From Henricia sp. BOLD:AAB3569 (lineage: Eukaryota; Echinodermata; Asteroidea; Spinulosida; Echinasteridae): a stretch of DNA of 64,000 nt. The notes beneath the pieces were generated by a model that saw only the letters and a program-made list of their open reading frames with translations, did no database searches and was not told the DNA's origin. Location of the stretch: NCBI GenBank assembly GCA_037783545.1, contig JBBELK010000380.1:124001-188000 (forward strand), read 5' to 3'. The position numbers and the translations under genes were made by a program. This document shows, piece after piece, positions 1 through 9,643 of this stretch (its first letter is position 1; the number at the start of each line of letters is the position of its first letter).

Positions 1-415
1 GCAGGGTATTGATATGCCTACCCTGTGGGTATTGATAAGCCTACCCAATCTCATCAATTGTAGTAAACTAGGGTATTGATATGCCTGTGGGTATTGATAA
101 GCCTACCCAATCTCATCAATTGTAGTAAACTAGACTAAATGTAATTAAAAGTAATCGAGTAAACTAGGGTATTGTACAGGGTATTGATATGCCTACCCTG
201 GGGGTATTGATAAGCCTACCCCATCTTCGGTATTCTATCAACAGTTATTTGGTACAGTGTATTATATAAACACTTGTTTGGTAAACCGCTGTGCATTCAT
301 CTAAATCTGAACTTTTGGTCACATGTCATGTTTTAACGAAGACTCAATAAAACCTTGTACGCCGACAGAGAACAAAAAACCATTTGGCGTTTTGTCTCGT
401 TCGTTTGTCTCAGCA
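1..415. mobile_element. Right terminus of a TGCTCAG-ended palindromic DNA element, continuing left of the window
   Basis: The stretch holds subterminal repeats built from GGGTATTGATATGCCTACCC and GGGTATTGATAAGCCTACCC with spacers ending GTAGTAAACTAG. It then runs through a unique part to the end GTTTGTCTCAGCA, followed by TA at 416-417. The same terminus occurs at 62160-62598 in this orientation and inverted at 54231 and 55525, so this is a fourth copy whose body lies outside the window. The family is not recognised. A TA dinucleotide flanks every terminus and may be the target duplication or part of the terminal repeat. Confidence 0.8.
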
Positions 416-529
416 TAAGTAGTCCGGTAATTCTATGTAAGAGCTGCCCCTGATTGGCTTGTACTCCGTAAAGTTTATGTACAGAGTGTTTAGCTTAAAC
501 ACGGACCACCCGCTCTTTTCCGTCTGAAA

Positions 530-1186
530 TTATTCTAGTTTTGCCTTTAGATTTCCTATAGTACTCTTCAACACCTTGCCAATGTCGCTGTTGTTTAAAA
601 CGAGTTCATTGCTCGTGCGGAATGTGATTTCTTTTTCTTCAATTTCCCCCTGCGCGTTTAATTTTCTTAGAGTTACACGTAATCCCAACTGAAAATTGTA
701 ATTTGGTTTGTTCCGTATAATTTCAAGCATTTTACCAATTTTTTTATTTCTGTTGTATTTGAAGAAATTGACGTAATCTAAATTCTCGCGGCCAATTTTT
801 ATTTCGTAATTTTGAATTACGTTGGCAAAGCGTTGAGGCACTATCCCCCTAAAATCTATTGGCTTTATGACCCCGCTGTATATAGGACGCCAATAATTTC
901 TTATCGACTCTAAGTAATCACCCTTTGTATACTTGTTACTTTTGCCCGTGGCGTCAACCTTATTTATGTTATACTTGTCGATTAGCGATAGCAGACTCTG
1001 TTTAGCTTGGCCTCTAATATTTTTGAACTCATCCGCATATCGCTTGACCGTTTTTATTAGTTGCCTTCTCGTTCCAATTTTCTCACCGACGTCAATTACA
1101 GCCGGTAGATTTTCATCGCTAATAAACTTGGCAAGTCGTTTTTTGTTCCATCCAGAATATCCCGTTGGCTTATGTCCAGTTTCCAT
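530..1186 (-). CDS. Orphan ORF, 218 residues, unknown function
   Basis: No family is recognised. The ORF stays open 57 codons further upstream, but the ATG at 1184-1186 is preferred: a TATATATAAA run lies immediately upstream, and the extra codons cross an A/T-rich stretch and a hairpin. The protein starts METGHK and is rich in Lys, Asn and Ile. It has no signal peptide or membrane segment that I can see, and ends in a Lys-rich tail. It lies outside the repeat terminus that ends at 415, with its 3' end facing it. The composition and TATA-adjacent start resemble genes of viral or Polinton-like origin, but no diagnostic motif supports that. It could also be chance or an exon of an unseen gene. 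Confidence 0.4.
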   Translation of the reverse strand: METGHKPTGYSGWNKKRLAKFISDENLPAVIDVGEKIGTRRQLIKTVKRYADEFKNIRGQAKQSLLSLIDKYNINKVDATGKSNKYTKGDYLESIRNYWRPIYSGVIKPIDFRGIVPQRFANVIQNYEIKIGRENLDYVNFFKYNRNKKIGKMLEIIRNKPNYNFQLGLRVTLRKLNAQGEIEEKEITFRTSNELVLNNSDIGKVLKSTIGNLKAKLE

Positions 1187-1276
1187 TTTATATATATAAA
1201 AGATAATCTTATAGTTATTTTTAAAAAAATATCTCATTTTTTTAGGCATCAAAAACCAACAATGGTTTTTGATGCC
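1187..1276 (-). promoter_or_regulatory. TATA-like run and perfect hairpin upstream of the orphan ORF
   Basis: A TATATATAAA run sits directly upstream of the ATG at 1186. A hairpin with 13-bp perfect arms (GGCATCAAAAACC, 1245-1257, and its complement at 1264-1276) and a 6-nt loop lies about 60 bp further upstream. Both are visible in the sequence; a promoter role is inference. Confidence 0.3.
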
Positions 1277-1357
1277 TCGATTACATTCCGTTTTTAAAAT
1301 AATTTTTAAAGAAAACTCTGGGTTAGCGTTTTTGTGTTTTGGCCTAGGAGCCCCCAT

Positions 1358-1830
1358 TTACATACTACTCATGGTAATATTTCCATTCCCTATTATTAAC
1401 CCTAACACTAACATGACTAGTAACAGTACGTAACACTCGTCAATCTTCCAAAATCAATGTCACATAGGCCGAGGCCTACACCCTGCCCCTGGCCGATGGT
1501 AAATTACGCACGTGTACAGACGCGGACAAAAGTCCATACCATAGGCCTACCTTAAGTTGATGTTCCTTCCTCCATGTCATGATACCGTATACGTTTAGAA
1601 CACGTTCTTTCGGGAGTATTGTAAGGCTATAAGTTATTCCAAAAGGATACTGTCCACTTGGCAATGAAAGTGGGATTCATTAGACGTGTATAATCTGAAA
1701 ATAAAGCATCCATATTTGTCTATATTTCACGCACTCTACTGCAGCTAGCTGTGCTTACTGTACTTACTGCACTGCTGCGTTAATGGATAGCGCCACCTAC
1801 TGGCGAAACAATAGACATTTCACTCGAAAT
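1358..1830. other. Gap with no feature seen
   Basis: A/T-rich unique sequence. A 62-codon minus-strand ORF here has no recognisable features and is not called. The word TAGCGCCACCTA near 1788 resembles the GCGCCCTCT words seen elsewhere in the window. Confidence 0.5.
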
Positions 1831-1914
1831 GCGACAATGCGACGGCACGACGCGACTATGCGACGGCACGACGCGACAATGCGACGGCACGACGCGACAA
1901 TGCGCCGTTGACGG
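1831..1914. repeat. 21-bp minisatellite, about four copies
   Basis: The unit is GCGACAATGCGACGGCACGAC. Because 21 is a multiple of 3, the minus strand reads as a heptapeptide repeat (RRIVASC), which is a by-product. Related sequence continues at 19583-19650, on the far side of the Transib element, so this block appears to be the target region of that insertion. Confidence 0.85.
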
Positions 1915-1954
1915 CGTAAACGGCTAAGGAACATAATATCAACAAGCGACAATG

Positions 1955-1959
1955 CGACG
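1955..1959. repeat. Left target-site duplication CGACG of the Transib element
   Basis: It is identical to 19583-19587 immediately outside the right terminus. It lies in the gcgac-rich minisatellite, so a chance match is more likely than usual, but it abuts both CACAGTG ends exactly. Confidence 0.75.
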
Positions 1960-1987
1960 CACAGTGCCTCAGAAGGTGACAAAAACG
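1960..1987 (+). repeat. Left terminal inverted repeat with a 12-RSS-like layout
   Basis: Heptamer CACAGTG (1960-1966), a 12-bp spacer (1967-1978), then ACAAAAACG (1979-1987). The heptamer equals the vertebrate recombination signal heptamer and the nonamer matches ACAAAAACC at 8 of 9 positions. The opposite end repeats the heptamer and most of the spacer, and at the same distance has TAAAAAACG, a weaker nonamer. Both ends therefore have 12-bp spacing; a 12/23 asymmetry is not seen. Confidence 0.8.
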
Positions 1988-2352
1988 GCGAAAACTAGAT
2001 TTTCATCAAATATATACATATTATACACCAAAATAGGGGTTTTTGGGGTCGAGTAACACATTCGGGGTCAGAATGGAGATTTGAACACTCTGATTGGCCT
2101 GTTACTGTAAAGCTGGGATATTTGATGGGTCAACTCTGTTGTTTGTGGCTTGTGACATATCAAAGAGCAGGGTTTTTGACAGGCTAATCCATTTTTACGT
2201 TTATTATTCAAATAGAGCATTTTGATTGGCAAATCAATGTCATTTATGGTCCATTCTATATACATGTTTTACCATTTATGTAGCAAATTCAAATATTTCT
2301 TTCTCCCTTGATTTATATCCTCTGATCTAATCGATTGACCACTAAGTTTCTC
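1988..2352. other. Transib 3' flank without features
   Basis: Between the left terminus and the transposase stop. A/T-rich, no ORF or repeat of note. Confidence 0.5.
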
Positions 2353-3484
2353 TCAATTTGAAAAAATAAATAAATAAAGCAACAAAAAATATATTTCTAG
2401 TTCTAGTTGTTTAACAAAGCCAACACTATGAACATCTAACAATGGAAATTGGGCACACACCATTGTTACTAACAATGGGGTTACAATGAACATGTACATG
2501 TTTTGCTCATAGTGCAATACGTCAGGGGTCAGGGACTTCCCACATTTATTTTTGAACTTTTTGAAACTGATAGATGAAATAACAGGGTCAGATCGAATGA
2601 GAAGTCTTGCTTTTCGGATTTCCTTGTTCTGGGCCTCCTGAGCTTCTTCAGAGTAGAACCCGATTGGCAGCTCCAAAGCAGCAGAGATCTTTGTACCATG
2701 TTCTAGCAGTTTGTGTACTGTATGAGGTATATGGTGTACTGTAGGAGGTATGATGTACCAGGAGTACTTGTCCAGGATCAAATCTGCAGTTTCTTGACAG
2801 TAGTTTTCGAACCTTGCCTCCTCAAGCTCAAAGCCTGAGCACACTGCCTTCAAAAGTGTGCTAAGCTTGGTGATGACCTCCACATCAACTCCAGTAATAT
2901 TTGAGAAGATTTCTGCTTCCTCAAAAGCTCTCCTAGCAGTATTGCCACCATTGGTATTGCCGAAACCTGGTTTGGGGATGTCTACAAGCAGACTTAGCTC
3001 CTCCCTGCATCATTCTTTTTCCTCCTTAACACTGATGCCTTTTCATCTGGTTTTCTGGCTTGGAATGTTGTTATTTCCATTTTATAGCCCAGATGAAGAA
3101 TGTACTCAAAAGACCTGATCCAGCAGTGGAGAGTTGAGAGTCCCAGCTGCAGAGCTTTCTCATCACACTCTCTCTGCCTAACATGCTCAAGGTTGTTCAT
3201 CTGGGATGGCTTTGCACCGCACACATTACAAGATTGAGTTGAACTATTGTCCATTAGGGCATTCACAACCTTGCCATCAAACATTGTGAAGTCTATTTTA
3301 AACCCAATCTTGTAAAGATTGCTTTCTGTATGAATCTCCTTGTGCTCAAGATTCTCCACCTCACATCTCAATCTTTCCTCCTCCAATTTGCACAATTCTT
3401 TGGTTTCCTTATTGTATTGCAGGTTAACAGGGCGGCAAAAATGTGTACTTCAAGGCTTTTTATTTTTCCAAACGTTCTGGCCAT
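2353..3484 (-). pseudogene. Transib/RAG1-like transposase, C-terminal part, frameshifted
   Basis: From the retroelement insertion site the minus strand reads NGQNVWKNKKP, a TGA stop, then STHFCRPVNLQYNKETKEL. It continues into a 133-codon open stretch holding the second catalytic Asp context FTMFDGKV and a zinc-binding CNVC. A frameshift near 2994 leads into VDIPKPGFGNTNGG, then a 176-codon open stretch with H-x4-H (HKLLEH) followed by SEEAQEAQNK, where the catalytic Glu is expected. These match the Asp, C2, H2 and Glu order of Transib and RAG1 cores. Damage: one stop, one frameshift, a small duplication just before the H-x4-H motif, and an apparent deletion of about 20 residues after the Glu motif. 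It is interrupted upstream by element B. Confidence 0.8.
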
Positions 3485-3693
3485 TGTTACGGTGCAGAAA
3501 ATTCCACACCGCAACAAGAATACGAAAATATGGAAACGCACCAAAAACAAGAGACAATAAGTCAAACAAGCTCACTCTGATGTAACAAGAAAGAAATTAT
3601 ATAATTTGTGTACTGATCTCAACAATCAAAACCAAATGCACAGTGATTAAGTTTGCATAATTTCACAAATGAGCATTTTAGATCTTACAATAT
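3485..3693 (-). repeat. 3' LTR of element B, first part
   Basis: Homologous to 14332-14551 or so in the other LTR. It breaks at 3693, where element A begins, and resumes at 8668. Confidence 0.88.
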
Positions 3694-3992
3694 TGTAACG
3701 CCGTTCCCAATCGGCTAGCAGTGGGCGCCAGCACCATTCCACGGTTAGGCCGGCTGACGAGCTGAGGGCGCTAACACGGTTCCACGGAGCCGGTTGGCGC
3801 GAGCCCCTGCTAGAAGGTTGGGACACCCGTCTCGGCGGGAGACGTTTCCTGAGCGCCATCTTTGTTGTTTGTTGTTGATGAGGAAGGATCGACCCAAATA
3901 AACGTGCGGTATTTTCTTGCTGATAATTGTCTTTTCCTGTGTGTTCTTGTTTGTGCCGAGTTTCTTAACAAGTGGGATAAATTCTTGTTACA
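3694..3992 (+). repeat. 5' LTR of element A
   Basis: It has TG...CA ends. The first ~168 bp match 8500-8667 with a few substitutions. An AATAAA polyadenylation hexamer lies at 3897-3902. The bases after the LTR (CCGGCGGCAGCGGTGG) should contain the primer-binding site, but I cannot assign a tRNA. Confidence 0.88.
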
Positions 3993-4548
3993 CCGGCGGC
4001 AGCGGTGGGGCGGCACACTGAGAGAAATACAGGTAGAATTCGAGATTTTCAAGCAATGAATTCACGAGACCGGGGAGGTCTGGTATCAAACTCGCCGCGG
4101 GGCGGGGACATGCCAGAAAGTGACGAGTACCAGTACGGAGGCCAGACTGACAAGGCCCACAGTACGTTCGTAACTGTCGATAAATTACTGTCCTTCTTTG
4201 GGGAAAGCCCGAGAGAAAACTCCGGGAGACATGGGAATACTGGGAAAATGTTAGAGCCTGAGATTGTAGAGGGGAGGCCGGTACGTACAGTACGGCCTGA
4301 CCCTGCCAATCCGAGTAGTTTTTGCAGGGGGTTGGATCAAACCAGCGACCCATGGGCAGACCTAAGTTCGACCCCGGTGCATTTTGAGCCGGGAAAGTTC
4401 CGGCGGGTTCCGGAGGATCCACCCCGCACCGTAAACGACCACGTGGCTACGCTCCGTTTGGAGCCCCGCACGCTACCAGACTACGACGCGGAACCTCCGG
4501 ATCGACTCCGCACCGCACACAACCATGTCGGACGGCTCCCCTCGGAGC

Positions 4549-6905
4549 TCCGCACTGCACAACCCTATGGGGCGGAGCACGAGAATTTGCTCCGCACTGC
4601 ACAACCCTATGGGGCGGAGCACGAGAATTTGCTCCGCACTGCACAACCCTATGGGGCGGAGCACGAGAATTTGCTCCGCACTGCACAACCCTATGGGGCG
4701 GAGCACCAGAATTTGCTGCGCACTGCACAACCCTATGTGGCGGAGCACCAGAATTTGCTCCGCACTGTACAACCCTATGGTGCGGAGCACGACAATTTGC
4801 TCCGCACTGCACAACCCTATGGTGCGGAGCAAGTGAATTTGCTCCGCACTGCACAACCCTATGTGCGGAGCACAATAATTTGCTCCGCACTGCACAACCC
4901 TATGGTGCGGAGCAAGTGAATCAGCTCCGCACTGCACAACCCTATGGTGCGGAGCACCAGAATTTGCTCCGCACTGCACAACTATATGGCGGAGTGCTCC
5001 CCTCGGAGCTCCGCACTGCACAACCCTACGACGCGGAGCAAGTGAATCAGCTCCGCACTGCACAACCCTATGGGGCGGGGAACGAGAAATTGCTCCGCAC
5101 TGCACAACCCTATGGTGCGGAGCACAAGAATTTGCTCCGCACTGCACAACTATATGGCGGAGGGCTCCCCTCGGAGCTCCGCACTGCACAACCCTACGAC
5201 GCGGAGCAAGTGAATCAGCTCCGCACTGCACAACCCTATGGGGCGGGGCACGAGAATTGCTCCGCACTGCACAACCCTATGGTGCGGAACACCAGAATTT
5301 GCTCCGCACTGCACAACTATATGGCGGAGGGCTCCCCTCGGAGGGGAGGCCGGTACGTACAGTACGGCCTGACCCTGCCAATCCGAGTAGTTTTTGCAGG
5401 GGGTTGGATCAAACCAGCGACCCATGGGCAGACCTAAGTTCGACCCCGGTGCATTTGGAGCCGGGAAAGTTCCGGCGGGTTCCGGAGGATCCACCCCGCA
5501 CCGTAAACGACCACGTGGCACCGCTCCGTTTGGAGCCCCGAACGCTACCAGACTACAGAGCGGAACCTCCGGATCGACTCCGCACCACACTCGACCAGGG
5601 AGAACAGCTCCGCTAGGAGCCCCGCACGCTACCAGACTACGACGCGGAACCTCCGGATCGACTCCGCACCGCACACAACCATGTCGGACGGCTCCCCTCG
5701 GAGCTCCGCACTGCACAACCCTATGGGGCGGAGCACGAGAATTTGCTCCGCACTGCACAACCCTATGGGGCGGAGCACGAGAATTTGCTCTGCACTGCAC
5801 AACCCTATGGGGCGGAGCACGAGAATTTGCTGCGCACTGCACAACCCTATGGGGCGGAGCACCAGAATTTGCTCCGCACTGCACAACCCTATGGGGCAGA
5901 GCACCAGAATTTGCTCCGCACTGTACAACCCTATGGTGCGGAGCACGACAATTTGCTCCGCACTGCACAACCCTATGGTGCGGAGCAAGTGAATCAGCTC
6001 CGCACTGCACAACCCTATGGTGCGGAGCACGATAATTTGCTCCGCACTGCACAACCCTATGGTGCGGAGCAAGTGAATCAGCTCCGCACTGCACAACCCT
6101 ATGGTGCGGAGCACCAGAATTTGCTCTGCACTGCACAACTATATGGCGGAGGGCTCCCCTCGGAGCTCCGCACTGCACAACCCTACGGTGCGGAGCAAGT
6201 GAATCAGCTCCGCACTGCACAACCCTATGGTGCGGAGCACCAGAATTTGCTCTGCACTGCACAACTATATGGCGGAGGGCTCCCCTCGGAGCTCCGCACT
6301 GCACAACCCTACGACGCGGAGCAAGTGAATCAGCTCCGCACTGCACAACCCTATGGGGCGGGGCACGAGAAATTGCTCCGCACTGCACAACCCTATGGTG
6401 CGGAGCACAAGAATTTGCTCCGCACTGCACAACTATATGGCGGAGGGCTCCCCTCGGAGCTCCGCACTGCACAACCCTACGACGCGGAGCAAGTGAATCA
6501 GCTCCGCACTGCACAACCCTATTGGGCGGGGCACGAGAAATTGCTCCGCACTGCACAACCCTATGGTGCGGAACACCAGAATTTGCTCCGCACTGCACAA
6601 CTATATGGCGGAGGGCTCCCCTCGGAGCCCCCGCACTGCACAACCCTACGACGCGGAGCAAGTGAATCAGCTCCGCACTGCACAACCCTATGGGGCGGGG
6701 CACGAGAAATTGCTCCGCACTGCACAACCCTATAGTGCGGAGTACGAGAATTTGCTCCGCACTGCACAACCCTATGGTGCGGAGCACCAGAATTCGCTCC
6801 GCACTGCACAAACCTACGATGCGGAGCAAGTGAATCAGCTCCGCACTGCACAACTCTATGGGGCGGAGCACGAACAATTGCTCCGCACTGCACAACCCTA
6901 TGGGG
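4549..6905 (+). repeat. 42-bp coding minisatellite in Gag of element A
   Basis: The unit is CTCCGCACTGCACAACCCTA plus TGGGGCGGAGCACGAGAATTTG and variants, roughly 50 copies, interrupted near 5339-5690 by a repeat of upstream Gag sequence. All three forward frames of the unit are free of stops (LRTAQPYGAEHENL, SALHNPMGRSTRIC, APHCTTLWGGAREF), as are two reverse frames. Long ORFs on both strands here are by-products. Shorter variant units (CTATATGGCGGAGGGCTCCCC type) alternate in a higher-order pattern. Confidence 0.92.
5341..6420 (+). repeat. Segmental duplication of Gag sequence, about 1.07 kb, copy of 4267-5340
   Basis: The sequence from GAGGGGAGGCCGGTACGTAC at 4267 recurs at 5341 with its unique flank and then the minisatellite. 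The second copy has an extra segment near 5540-5620. The unit boundary at GAGGGGAGGCC in both copies suggests unequal exchange. The right end is approximate because it merges into the minisatellite. Confidence 0.75.
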
Positions 6906-8485
6906 CGCCACCGCGGAGCGGGAACCCGGATGCAGACGGAAGCAACACGCCAGCCTCGCAGCCACCCACGAGGTCCGATCCATCACCGGCGCAACCGACG
7001 ACCACAGGGCCAGAGAAACAGGAGCCGCCCGGGGGAGGTCGAAGACCGATGATGCTTCCAGATAAGTTTGACGGGGTTTCCTCGTGGTCGGATTACCTGA
7101 TCCATTTTGAAAGCGTCGCAACAGTCAACCAGTGGGACGAGGCTGAGAAGGCAATGTTCCTTGCCCCCCACCTGAAGGGCTCGGCGCTAGAGGCCCTGGC
7201 TGACATGGCACCAGAGGCGCGAAAGAAGTACCCCCGCCTTCTGGAGTACTTCGAACAACGATTCGGGATCACCGCCCAAATCCCATTACATCGGGCCCAG
7301 CTGTCGATGCGCACCAGAGGTCGGGACGAATCTATCAGCAGCCTCGGACAGTCTATACGACGGTTGGTTTCCAAGAGCTACCCGAACTTCCCCACGCAAG
7401 CGCGGGAGGACCTGGCTGTGGAGGCTTTCATGAATGCATTAGGCGACGAACAGCTGCAACGCCACGTCTTTTCGAGAAAGGCGACGACCCTGACCGAAGC
7501 CATCACCCTGGCCACGGAGATGGAGGCTTTCCCAGACTCTCAGGTGCAGAATAAGAAAGGGAAACAAGGAACCAGGGACTATAGGTCGGTGGTACAGCCA
7601 ACACAACCTAAACGAGAGTCGAACATTAACAACGATAATACGGGCTACGTGCACAGGCTATCCGACCGATCGATGTTGAAGTGTTTTGGGTGCCACGAAA
7701 TCGGTCATTTTCAGCGTGACTGTCCGCACAGGAAGCCTAAATCGACACAGCAGACAACCGGTGGAGGACCCCCAGGACAGGACCAGACGACCCAGGGCTG
7801 TATCCACTGCCGGCACTGCGGGAAGCCGTTCAACAAGTCGAGCAACCTGCGGAGGCACCACCGAACAGCGTGCCCGGCGCTACACCCGACGATGCCGTTC
7901 GAGTGCCCGTTCGGTTGCGGGAGGAAGTTCTACCGGGAGGACATGCGGCAACGCCACCTCCAGTACTGTGCCTGGCGACTAGGGAGGGTGGCGACCGTGA
8001 CAGCCACCGACGAACTGGATGTGTACGCCAGCGACGACGATCTGAACGGTAAAGGCAGGGAGCGGAGGGGGCTGGCGACCACACGGAGCCGCCCCCAGCC
8101 GCTGCGGCACTCCCGCCGGAGTCCAACCTGTCGGAGCCGCCAGTTCGTGGGCGAGATAGCACCACCTCGGAGCAACCCCCGGTCGCTTCTGCACCCCAGC
8201 CGACTCCACCTTCCCCCGGCCGCTGGCACGGGGAAGAGGACCACGCCCGTAGAGCCCCGATGTCGCCCCCATCGCGCCATCGGCACCACGAGTGGACCCG
8301 GTCCCGGACGAGATCTCCACCGCGTCTGCGAAGGCAGCCGCCAGAGGGGAGCCGCATCCGGCCGGAGCGGTCCCCGACTTCACCCCCATGTGTTTATTTT
8401 TCTAGCCATGCTACCATTTGTAAAGGAAGCGTCTTCCCGGCGAGACGGCGGGGTTCGCTGCCTGCTTTGGGAACAAAGCAGGGTC

Positions 8486-8499
8486 CTCGAAGGGGGCTG
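8486..8499 (+). promoter_or_regulatory. Polypurine tract of element A
   Basis: CGAAGGGGGCTG lies directly before the 3' LTR start at 8500, the expected place for the plus-strand primer. Confidence 0.65.
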
Positions 8500-8667
8500 T
8501 GTAACGCCGTTCCCAATCGGCTAACAGAGGGCGCCAGCACCATTCCACGGTTAGGCCGGCTGACGAGCTGAGGGCGCTAACACGGTTCCACGGAGCCGGT
8601 TGGCGCGAGCCCCTGCTAGAAGGTTGGGACACCCGTCTCGGCGGGAGACGTTTCCTGAGCGCCATCT
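8500..8667 (+). repeat. Truncated 3' LTR of element A
   Basis: Matches the first ~168 bp of the 5' LTR (3694-3861) and lacks the last ~131 bp, including the AATAAA. Loss of the 3' end makes the copy immobile. Confidence 0.85.
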
Positions 8668-9465
8668 ACGGACTTTAAAGCAGGACTTGACAGGAAAGCG
8701 GACGGCTGACAACTCCACGAATTTGCTGGCAAACAGAATTAGGCTGCGACAGTTCGAGACGACAACATGACACTCAGTTCATAAAATGTCCGAATAATTC
8801 GCGAATCCTTCATCACAAAACAACTCCTTCTGTCAGGATGAACGCCAGGGGAAAAACACGCCGAAACTACACAGTTCGGTGATCAAATGTGGATAAAACT
8901 CCGTCGACAAACAACTTTCCAAAAGACAGTGATCCGGTCCAAAACGTGGCGAAAGCAGTAATACGTCCGAAGATCTGATGTACATGTAGTGCTAAATATT
9001 CAAAAAATCACTCTCTTAAATACTGTTCGATTCTTTCCAGAAAATATCAGAAAACCTTAGAACAATTTATAATCATCCAGACGAGTCCAGTCATATGTCT
9101 TGCTACAACTAGGAAAATCCCCAATTATCATGTGACAAAAACCTATTATGTCATTGGCTGCTACATCAGATTGTGAATATATAATGGTGTGAGTCATCAC
9201 ACGACGTCAATGAAAGGTCAATGAACAAAATATGTGTGACAGAGGTCATGAACTTTACAGTATACCGCAACATCTTTGCAACATTGTATCAAAAATCGTC
9301 TGGCTGTTTATGTACAGAATACTGTGGAATGCTCCATATGCTTACAATTACAATATGTTTGTAAACAGAAACAGACCAGAGAAAATACTAGAAGTGGAGT
9401 GGTTAAAGGTACACGCCGTTACAAATATGACAAATCATAGCCTATTTTGGTGTGTGTACATAACA
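8668..9465 (-). repeat. 3' LTR of element B, second part
   Basis: Continues the LTR after element A. It aligns with 14574-15168 plus 15973-16218 and shows the empty site of the solo LTR found in the other copy. Combined LTR length here is about 1.0 kb. Confidence 0.88.
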
Positions 9466-9483
9466 TCTCCCCCAAAAAAGAAG
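9466..9483 (-). promoter_or_regulatory. Polypurine tract of element B
   Basis: On the minus strand CTTCTTTTTTGGGGGAGA abuts the 3' LTR start TGTTATGTACAC. The purine-rich part GGGGGAGA is the likely plus-strand primer. Confidence 0.6.
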
Positions 9484-9643
9484 ACAATTTACATGGAAAT
9501 TTTCGTTATAACTTTGACACAAACTTACAATTAAGTTAAGGTTAAACACTTACAGTAAACACATGGTTCAAACACTTTTTACCAAACTAATCAAAAACAC
9601 TTTGATCAAAATCTGTACTGGTGATGGAGCATAGATTTTTTTT

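Larger units (their letters stand above)
4056..8400 (+). pseudogene. Element A Gag: amplified N-terminal repeats, capsid-like core, zinc knuckle and two C2HC-like fingers
   Basis: The likely start is the ATG at 4056 (MNSRDRGG). After about 165 codons the reading enters a tract of 14-residue repeats (LRTAQPYGAEHENL type). The frame then slips at least three times (near 4860, 5265 and 6630) and a TAG stands near 5614. From 6563 an open stretch of 653 codons runs on. Its residues ~163-340 hold a retrotransposon Gag core (LPDKFDGVSSW...), ~374 a CCHC knuckle (CFGCHEIGHFQRDC), ~416 CRHCGKPF...HHRTAC and ~447 CPFGCGRKF...HLQYC. A Pro/Ser/Arg-rich tail shifts frame near 8060. Gag would package element RNA in a cytoplasmic particle. 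The two extra fingers beyond the knuckle are unusual. Confidence 0.8.
3694..8667 (+). mobile_element. Gag-only LTR retrotransposon A, nested in the 3' LTR of element B
   Basis: A 299-bp 5' LTR (3694-3992) begins TGTAACGCC and ends TTGTTACA. The matching 3' LTR starts at 8500 after a purine tract and is cut off at 8667, where the LTR of B resumes at ACGGACTTTAAAG. The 4.5-kb interior encodes a Ty3-type Gag with an expanded repeat region, a zinc knuckle and two further zinc-finger-like motifs. No protease, RT or integrase is visible. It is therefore non-autonomous, needing Pol in trans, or deleted. The right junction shows short shared ATCT, which suggests end loss by microhomology; a target duplication cannot be confirmed. 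Confidence 0.85.

Noticed and set aside
933..1199. 88-codon plus-strand ORF with hydrophobic residues
   Set aside because: It is the antisense shadow of the minus-strand ORF at 530-1186.
4473..6895. Long minus-strand ORFs (VVQCGANSRAPPHR repeats) and alternative plus-strand repeat ORFs
   Set aside because: They read the 42-bp minisatellite in non-Gag frames; the unit is stop-free in five frames, so length carries no coding signal.
4549..6905. CRISPR-like array
   Set aside because: The 42-bp units are contiguous coding minisatellite copies without unique spacers, in a eukaryotic retroelement.
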